From assembly GCA_038319215.1 (NCBI GenBank), contig JBBQCZ010000140.1:1-10600 (forward strand): DNA of 10,600 nt, given 5' to 3'. The notes beneath the pieces are model-generated. The model searched no databases and had not been told where the DNA came from. It was given only the letters and a program-made list of their open reading frames with translations. Origin of the DNA: Bact-19 sp038319215 (GTDB lineage Bacteria; Bacteroidota; Bacteroidia; Bacteroidales; ML635J-15). The position numbers and the translations under genes are program-made. The stretch's first letter is position 1. Each line of letters opens with the position of its first letter. Shown here in pieces: positions 5,648-10,600 of this stretch.

Positions 5648-6031
5648 ATGAACGATTATAAAAAGTACGAAACATCACAATTTAGATTAATCTTTCCGAA
5701 TACTCTTAACGGGCACGACAATCTATTTGGTGGACTAGCAATGCAATGGATGGATGAAGTTGCATATATTACGGCTCTGCGCTTTGCAAAACAAAAGATT
5801 GTTACTATTTATACAGATAATATCAAATTTCTTAAACCCATAGAATCTGGTGCAATAATTCAAATACTAGGGAATATTTCAAAAGTATCCGCCATAAAGA
5901 TTGGCGTAATGGTCGAAATATTTATCGAGGATATTAAAAATGATGAAAAACATAAAGCAATTGAGGCGGTTTTTACTTTTGCAGCAGTGAATGAAAAAAA
6001 TAAGCCTGTTAGGATTACTCAAACTAAATGA
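5648..6031 (+). CDS. Acyl-CoA thioesterase, hotdog fold (YciA/BFIT-like)
   Basis: A 127-residue single hotdog domain, a usual length for bacterial acyl-CoA thioesterases, which hydrolyse acyl-CoA to free acid and CoA in the cytosol. Seen: RLIFPNTLNGHDNLFGG (residues 13-29) followed by the hotdog helix AMQWMDEVAYITALRFA, with D36 in the position of the catalytic Asp; then TIYTDNIKFLKPI (53-65), and the long central strand GVMVEIFIED (86-95). Substrate length cannot be told from sequence. It is divergent from the DUF134 operon and its -33 box lies in a shared palindrome, so the two may be co-regulated. ATG 5648 fits both the family N-terminus and the promoter. Confidence 0.88.
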   Translation: MNDYKKYETSQFRLIFPNTLNGHDNLFGGLAMQWMDEVAYITALRFAKQKIVTIYTDNIKFLKPIESGAIIQILGNISKVSAIKIGVMVEIFIEDIKNDEKHKAIEAVFTFAAVNEKNKPVRITQTK

Positions 6032-6255
6032 TAAATGTTATGGATATGTAAGCACATTAGAGGCTGAATATAATTACAAAACATCCTATTGGATATTGAA
6101 ATTATTTTTTACATATGCAAGGTGGAAAATCCTGTTATAGCATCAGTTAAGTTAATATTTTTCAACGAAGCAGATGCGTAAAATAATCAATTTATATCAG
6201 GTACTTTGTGATTATATTTATATTAGTCAGTCCTAAATTAAAATATCCAAACTAG

Positions 6256-6753
6256 TTATTTTTCAGGCAACATAATATTTAAATTATTTTTTGAGAGTAA
6301 CGAAATGTCTCTTTTGCTAATTTTGATTCTCTTACCGATTTCCAAAACGATAACATCTGTTTTCTTTAAAAAAGTAAAAATAGCGGCAGCAATTAAAATA
6401 AGTGGAATTAAACAATAAATAATAGGTGTTAGCCAAAACCCCGTAAAATTATAAACTTTAGCTTTAGACGGGTTTTCGGTTTTATAAATAACCTGAACTT
6501 TCTCACCAATATCAAAGCTAGAGTTGATTTCCCCTTGAAAAGTATGCATTTCCGAATTAGTATTAAAACTAATAATTGGAGCTGTTTGTGTAATCACAGT
6601 ACTATCAGCACTAACCCAAACTTTTTCGTCGACCACATAACCGGTGGTAATATTTCCATTAAAAATATAATCAACACGATTCAAAATCAGATAGATTGCA
6701 ATAATGGCTATGCCAATATATAAAATGTTATTTCGTTTAAGTTTAATTGTCAT
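6256..6753 (-). CDS. DUF3592-like membrane protein
   Basis: A 165-residue protein with two hydrophobic segments, residues ~10-25 and ~107-129, enclosing an extracytoplasmic-type beta-rich domain. That domain shows the DUF3592 pattern: TGYVVDEKVWV (37-47), an APIISFNTNSEMHTF strand pair, the GEKVQVIY motif (83-90) and NPSKAKVYNF (94-103). About 36 residues follow the second segment, mostly charged and Lys-rich. The function of this family is unknown. It lies 100 nt downstream of the transporter gene on the same strand with no clear promoter between, so read-through from mntH is possible. Its end faces the end of the thioesterase gene across 224 nt in which I see no clear gene or strong terminator. 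Confidence 0.72.
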   Translation of the reverse strand: MTIKLKRNNILYIGIAIIAIYLILNRVDYIFNGNITTGYVVDEKVWVSADSTVITQTAPIISFNTNSEMHTFQGEINSSFDIGEKVQVIYKTENPSKAKVYNFTGFWLTPIIYCLIPLILIAAAIFTFLKKTDVIVLEIGKRIKISKRDISLLSKNNLNIMLPEK

Positions 6754-6853
6754 TTACAACTTCTTCGATTTAATATAATAATTAATATAGATCCTCCTCG
6801 GCGAACAAATGGAAAGCAATTTAATAAAAATGTCATAGTTTAAAAAAATAGTT

Positions 6854-8113
6854 TTAAAAGAAACTTATGAATAAAGCTATATTTAGAACGGTAACAATTA
6901 CTCCAAGAGAATAAAGCAAATATTTTGACCAAACAGAATTTTTGTGTTTACCCATAACTTTTTCTGAAGAAGTAAGATAAACCTGCAGAAATATTGTAAA
7001 CGGCAATTGAATACTGAGAATCATCTGTGAAATTATAAGGCCATTGAACGGGTTTGAGATTAGAAAGATAATTCCTAATGCTACTAAAAGTGAAATGGCA
7101 ACTCCAAGTCTGGAGTGATTATCTTTAATATCGTATGGCTCTTTAAACATTCCAGCAAAGATTGAACCTGCCGCCATTCCAGAAGTAATTGTTGATGCTA
7201 TACCAGCGAACAATAGAGCAACAGCAAAAACTATCGCAGCATGATTTCCTAATAATGGAGCCAGAAGATTATTTGCTTGCTCCAATTCTGTTACAGGAGT
7301 TTTTGAACTAAAAAATGTAGCCGCCGCTAGAAGTATCATTGCGCTATTTATAGCCCAACCAATTATCATTGAAAATATGGTGTCAAAATACTCATATTTC
7401 AGCTGTCTTTTTATAACTTTTTCATCTTTTAAGTTCCATTGCCTACTTTGAATAATTTCTGAATGTAAGAAAAGATTATGAGGCATAACAACAGCACCAA
7501 GAACACTCATTATTACAATCATTGATCCTTTTGGGAAAGAAGGTGTTACCCAACCAGCAACAGCCGCATTCCAATCAACATTTACAAGTGTTAATTCATA
7601 TAAAAATGACAAGCCAATTATTGAAACAAATCCAATAATCCATTTTTCCAACATTTTATATGAATTCGTAAACAACATTACAAAAACAAAAATGGTAACA
7701 AGTATTGCTCCTGCTCTTATTGGCACACCAAAAAGCATATTCAAAGCAATTGCTCCACCAAGAATCTCAGCCAGAGAAGTAGATATGGAAGCGAGCATAG
7801 CAGATATTAATAGGACTCTTGAATAGCGAGGTTTAATGTAAATCGCAGCTGCCTCTGACAAGCATAATCCTGTAGCAATTCCTAAATGGGCAACATTATG
7901 TTGTAATAATATCAGCATAATTGTAGATAGAGAAACCATCCACAAAAGAGCATAACCATAATCTGCACCAGCTGCAAGATTTGAAGCCCAATTTCCTGGA
8001 TCAATAAAGCCAACAGTGACTAATAGTCCTGGGCCAATAAATTTAAATATATCAAGACCTCCGTACCCCGGTTTATAATCTTTTCTATCTATATTCTTTA
8101 AAAACTTAAACAT
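6854..8113 (-). CDS. mntH: Nramp-family Mn2+/Fe2+ transporter
   Basis: A 419-residue polytopic inner-membrane protein that imports divalent metals, chiefly Mn2+ and Fe2+, with protons. The diagnostic Nramp motifs are both present: DPGN in the first unwound helix (residues 38-41, Asp and Asn being metal ligands) and MPH in the sixth (210-212, Met being the selectivity ligand), followed by the HSEIIQSR segment. TSLAEILGGAIAL in the third helix (112-124) is also typical. Length and roughly eleven hydrophobic segments agree with MntH. The start at ATG 8113 is preceded by a GAGGAG sequence (8116-8121) only 2 nt away, an unusually short spacing, and by a good promoter. No convincing MntR, Fur or PerR operator was recognised. 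Confidence 0.93.
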   Translation of the reverse strand: MFKFLKNIDRKDYKPGYGGLDIFKFIGPGLLVTVGFIDPGNWASNLAAGADYGYALLWMVSLSTIMLILLQHNVAHLGIATGLCLSEAAAIYIKPRYSRVLLISAMLASISTSLAEILGGAIALNMLFGVPIRAGAILVTIFVFVMLFTNSYKMLEKWIIGFVSIIGLSFLYELTLVNVDWNAAVAGWVTPSFPKGSMIVIMSVLGAVVMPHNLFLHSEIIQSRQWNLKDEKVIKRQLKYEYFDTIFSMIIGWAINSAMILLAAATFFSSKTPVTELEQANNLLAPLLGNHAAIVFAVALLFAGIASTITSGMAAGSIFAGMFKEPYDIKDNHSRLGVAISLLVALGIIFLISNPFNGLIISQMILSIQLPFTIFLQVYLTSSEKVMGKHKNSVWSKYLLYSLGVIVTVLNIALFISFF

Positions 8114-8132
8114 TTCTCCTCAAATTATTTAA

Positions 8133-8163
8133 CAAACCTATTTACACAATAAAATGTTTCAAA
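8133..8163 (-). promoter_or_regulatory. Bacteroidota-type promoter of the Nramp transporter gene
   Basis: On the minus strand TTTG (8160-8163) is followed after 19 nt by TAGGTTTG (8133-8140), a full TAnnTTTG match. Transcription would start near 8127, leaving about 14 nt of leader before ATG 8113. It lies downstream of the peptidase terminator, so the transporter has its own transcription unit. Confidence 0.65.
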
Positions 8164-8232
8164 TTCACATTGGAAAGTTATAATTTATTCTCTTAATCGA
8201 GACTTTTATTTTGCAAAAAAACTTTTCTACAT

Positions 8233-8259
8233 AAAAAAAGCCGCCCGAGAGCAGCTTTT
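8233..8259 (-). terminator. Intrinsic terminator of the C69 peptidase gene
   Basis: Read on the minus strand, AAAAGCTGC and GCGGCTTTT form a 9-bp stem (with one G-U pair) around the loop TCTCGG, directly followed by a run of seven T. It begins 18 nt after the peptidase stop codon and is the clearest intrinsic terminator in the window. Confidence 0.85.
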
Positions 8260-8276
8260 GATATTCTAATATATTT

Positions 8277-9968
8277 TTAGTGTGCAGCACCAGTAACTTT
8301 ATTTTTGTCGCCAGTGTCTGTTGCAATTCTTCTGTACCATTCATCACTCAATTTAGGTTGACTAACTTCTGGAGCATAATATTTATATCCTTCAGGAACT
8401 TCTGATTTTGTTTTTACATTACCATCCATATATTTGGTAAACAAGTATCCGTATAGCTCGACCCAACGTTTATGAGTTTTAACAGCAGCAGCATCTGAGA
8501 ATTTGTTTAATTCATCAACCACTTTTTCAGGATTTGTTTTATTTAATTCTATCATTTTTTTATCAAATGATTCCATTTCAGTAAAAAATCCTTTATACAA
8601 TTCAGCTCTTGCAGCATCAATCTCAGGATACATATCAGAATAACGGGTATATGCATAATTTGACACCATATTAAAAATCCAGAATGCAGATTCCATAGTA
8701 AAGTCCATCATAGACCCGTTTCCTACAGCAAATGGTTTAGGTATTTTGGTAATTGAAGCATACATAGGAACATAAACTGTAAATCCAGCATCGTCAACAC
8801 CAAACCAATTAACAACACCAACAACATCAGGCATCCAACTACGAAGTTGAGCAACAAAAGAAAATCCAGTTTGTTGTGTTCCTGTTGCACGTTCGTGGCA
8901 GTAGTTAACACCGTCAACACTCCAAGTCATTGGTCTCCAGCGATAAGGGTTTCCGTAAGGTCCTGCTCCAATATCTTTACTCATATCTAATTCTGTACCT
9001 TCTAAATGATCTCCCATAAATTTAAACACATCTGCCTGAGAAATTTTACGATTAGGTTTAATCCATAAAGGCATTCTATTTGAAGCGTAACCATTAGCAC
9101 CATGTTCGATAGTTCCTTTGGCATATTCCCAATATTTATCCATACCAGCAGACACAGAATTAAAGAAAGCCCAAACTCTCATTTCGCAAAAACGTGCTCC
9201 ACCAAAATTTACTGGTGCGTATGTGTCTGAGAAACTAAAATCAGCATCTTTACCATCAAAATATTTCATTTCACGTGCAAAGCTGATAACATCTTTAGAG
9301 TTAAAAACAGTTTGCGAAGCATTAAACCAATCATTTTTTTTCTGATAATCAAAAGTAGTTATTCTTGCTTGATTAGCGTGTGCACACACATATCCGTCAG
9401 GAATAAGCATTGCAACCCAAACAGCTCCTTTTTTTCCAGGACCTTTACCAATAATTTCGAATATCCAAGCTTCATTTTTATCACAAACGGAAAAAGATTC
9501 CCCAGAACTACAGTAACCATATTGATCCATAAGTTCGGTCATAATTTTTATTGCTTCGCGAGCAGATGTCGCTCTTTGTAAAGCAATATAAATTAAACTG
9601 CCATAATCGATAATCCCAGTCATTGTAGTATCGAATAATTCTTCTCTGCCACCATAAGTGGTCTCACCAATTGCAACCTGATGCTCGTTAACATTACCCA
9701 CAACATTATAAGTACGTTCAGCCTGAGCAATTTCGCCAAGATATTTTCCGGTATCCCATTCATAAACCTTTAGCATTGTACCTTTAGGATAAGTCTTTGC
9801 AGGAAAATGATATAATTCTCCATACAATATGTGACTGTCGGCAGCATAGCTTACCAAAACAGAACCGTCGGTTGATGCACCTTTTGTAACAATAAAATTA
9901 GTACATGCAAAGCTATTGACAGAAAAGGCCATCAAGCTTACTAATAATAATCCAAAAATTTTCTTCAT
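8277..9968 (-). CDS. Secreted C69-family dipeptidase
   Basis: A 563-residue exported peptidase of family C69 (PepD type, Ntn-hydrolase fold), which cleaves dipeptides. The N-terminus is a signal peptide: a Lys pair, a Leu-rich core, then NSFA before Cys22. C69 enzymes use an N-terminal Cys as nucleophile, and CTNFIVTKGASTDGSV (from 22) matches the family start, so signal-peptidase cleavage could itself expose the catalytic Cys. Further family features include TYGGREELFDT, the GYCSSGESFSVCDKNEAWIFE block (about 150-170) and GPYGNPYRWRP near the middle. The frame stays open to ATG 10055, but the extra 29 residues are polar, would bury the signal peptide and run through the promoter region, so ATG 9968 is chosen. 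A lipoprotein is less likely because FAC is a poor lipobox. Single gene with its own terminator. Confidence 0.92.
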   Translation of the reverse strand: MKKIFGLLLVSLMAFSVNSFACTNFIVTKGASTDGSVLVSYAADSHILYGELYHFPAKTYPKGTMLKVYEWDTGKYLGEIAQAERTYNVVGNVNEHQVAIGETTYGGREELFDTTMTGIIDYGSLIYIALQRATSAREAIKIMTELMDQYGYCSSGESFSVCDKNEAWIFEIIGKGPGKKGAVWVAMLIPDGYVCAHANQARITTFDYQKKNDWFNASQTVFNSKDVISFAREMKYFDGKDADFSFSDTYAPVNFGGARFCEMRVWAFFNSVSAGMDKYWEYAKGTIEHGANGYASNRMPLWIKPNRKISQADVFKFMGDHLEGTELDMSKDIGAGPYGNPYRWRPMTWSVDGVNYCHERATGTQQTGFSFVAQLRSWMPDVVGVVNWFGVDDAGFTVYVPMYASITKIPKPFAVGNGSMMDFTMESAFWIFNMVSNYAYTRYSDMYPEIDAARAELYKGFFTEMESFDKKMIELNKTNPEKVVDELNKFSDAAAVKTHKRWVELYGYLFTKYMDGNVKTKSEVPEGYKYYAPEVSQPKLSDEWYRRIATDTGDKNKVTGAAH

Positions 9969-9990
9969 TATTTTAAAATTTAAGTTTTGA

Positions 9991-9998
9991 CAAATATA
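9991..9998 (-). promoter_or_regulatory. Probable -7 box for the C69 peptidase gene
   Basis: TATATTTG on the minus strand matches TAnnTTTG and lies 22 nt before ATG 9968. The region where a -33 TTTG is expected holds only GTTT, so the promoter is incomplete. It supports the shorter peptidase start. Confidence 0.4.
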
Positions 9999-10105
9999 AT
10001 TTTTAATGTTGGAACTTAAACGATTTGATGTCATAAAAATTAGTGATTTTAACATTTTTTATACATATTTGTTAAAAAACTATCGTCAATTAAAAATTAA
10101 CTGTT

Positions 10106-10113
10106 TACATTTG
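10106..10113 (+). promoter_or_regulatory. Possible -7 box for lgt
   Basis: TACATTTG matches TAnnTTTG and would start transcription about 13 nt before ATG 10132. No TTTG is found 19-20 nt upstream, so this is a weak call. Confidence 0.35.
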
Positions 10114-10131
10114 TCAAAAATTAAGCCGTTT

Positions 10132-10600
10132 ATGATTAGTTCGATTACGTGGGATGTAGGACCAGCATTGATAGACTTTGGTGGTTTTCAAATTAGAGCT
10201 TACAGCGTTTTGTTTGCTCTTGGGTTTATCTTAGGATACATAATTGTAAAACGTTTTTACAAACAAGAAGGAGTTCCAATTAAGGAACTTGACACTCTTA
10301 CGGTTTGGGTTGTACTAGGAGGGCTTATCGGTGCTAGACTAATGCATTGTTTTGCTTATGATTGGGCATATTACTCACATAACTTATTAGAAATTGTTCT
10401 TCCAGTGAGCTTTAAACCGGAATTCCACTTTACGGGATTTCAAGGTTTAGCTAGCCATGGTGGAGCATTAGGTATAATTATAGCAATGTTGATTTTTAAA
10501 TATAAATCGACTAAAAAGAGTTTCTTTTGGCTAATTGATAGAGTTGCAATTCCAACTGGTTTTGCTGGCGCTCTGATACGTTTAGGAAACTTGATGAATT
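10132..10600 (+). CDS. lgt: Prolipoprotein diacylglyceryl transferase, 5' part (cut by window edge)
   Basis: The first 156 codons of an inner-membrane enzyme that moves the diacylglyceryl group from phosphatidylglycerol to the lipobox Cys of prolipoproteins, the first step of lipoprotein maturation. Seen: RAYSVLFALGF (residues 22-32, with the conserved Tyr of the Escherichia coli Tyr26 position), GGLIGARL (66-73), the HGGALG motif carrying the His of E. coli His103, and IRLGNLMN at the very end, holding the Arg and Asn of the Lgt signature (E. coli Arg143 and Asn146). Hydrophobic segments alternate as expected for a seven-helix protein. The remaining ~45% lies beyond the right edge. It is transcribed away from the peptidase gene across a 163-nt shared upstream region. 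Confidence 0.93.
   Translation, partial: MISSITWDVGPALIDFGGFQIRAYSVLFALGFILGYIIVKRFYKQEGVPIKELDTLTVWVVLGGLIGARLMHCFAYDWAYYSHNLLEIVLPVSFKPEFHFTGFQGLASHGGALGIIIAMLIFKYKSTKKSFFWLIDRVAIPTGFAGALIRLGNLMN

Noticed and set aside
6083..6110. Short hairpin ATCC-TATT-GGAT followed by a T run after the thioesterase gene
   Set aside because: A 4-bp stem is too weak to call a terminator.
6789..6799. GAGGAGGATC, a Shine-Dalgarno-like patch about 40 nt before the DUF3592 start
   Set aside because: It is too far from ATG 6753 and no small open frame with a start follows it at a suitable distance.
6802..6812. GAACAAATG upstream of the DUF3592 gene, matching half of the operator plus spacer
   Set aside because: The second arm is absent and a 9-mer of this composition is expected by chance in about one in several such windows.
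6833..6870. Imperfect inverted repeat TCATAGTTT / AAACTTATGA around the mntH stop
   Set aside because: AT-only arms with a bulge and a long loop; not a convincing terminator, so possible read-through into DUF3592 remains open.
8171..8190. AT-rich near-palindrome around TTATAA upstream of the mntH promoter
   Set aside because: Mismatches in the arms and low complexity; no match to a known metal-regulator site.
9969..10055. N-terminal extension of the C69 peptidase to ATG 10055
   Set aside because: It would place polar residues before a clear signal peptide and crosses the TATATTTG promoter box.

Overview
The window is AT-rich and has the hallmarks of an anaerobic Bacteroidota (probably Bacteroidales-like) chromosome. 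Several intergenic regions carry the phylum's promoter pattern (TTTG about 19-20 nt upstream of TAnnTTTG). Shine-Dalgarno sequences are mostly absent. The protein families (DUF134, DUF5320, ferredoxin-containing MinD-type ATPases, C69 peptidase, methionine gamma-lyase-like enzyme) are typical of strict anaerobes. No RNA genes, insertion sequences, CRISPR arrays or phage genes were seen. Species identity is inference.

Positions 1-5565 (minus strand) look like one long operon, read right to left. It starts with a DUF134 helix-turn-helix regulator carrying extra zinc-ribbon-like Cys clusters. Next come two small NifX/NifB-like proteins, a DUF5320 protein, a third NifX-like protein with a His/Asp/Cys tail, and a DUF89 metal-dependent phosphatase-like protein. 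Two MinD/ParA-type ATPases, each with two inserted [4Fe-4S] motifs, follow, then a 13-cysteine ferredoxin-like protein and a methionine gamma-lyase-like PLP enzyme cut by the window edge. No gap exceeds about 55 nt, and the DUF89-ATPase-ATPase-ferredoxin stretch overlaps at every junction. The content resembles the orange-protein (ORP) cluster of Desulfovibrio: NifX-like carriers of a metal-sulfur cofactor plus paired ferredoxin-ATPases. The likely theme is assembly or trafficking of a metal-sulfur cluster; the substrate is unknown.

Positions 5566-5647 are a compact divergent control region. Two 14-bp palindromes of the form TGAACA-TT-TGTTCA, 26 bp apart, lie on overlapping divergent promoters. 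One sits in the spacer of the operon promoter and on the -33 box of the opposite promoter; the other sits at the predicted operon transcription start. The simplest reading is autoregulation by the DUF134 protein. The divergent gene (5648-6031, plus) is a hotdog-fold acyl-CoA thioesterase.

Positions 6032-10600 hold unrelated housekeeping or accessory genes: a DUF3592 membrane protein, an Nramp-family Mn2+/Fe2+ transporter with a good promoter, a secreted C69 dipeptidase followed by a clear intrinsic terminator, and the divergently oriented start of lgt (prolipoprotein diacylglyceryl transferase), cut by the right edge.
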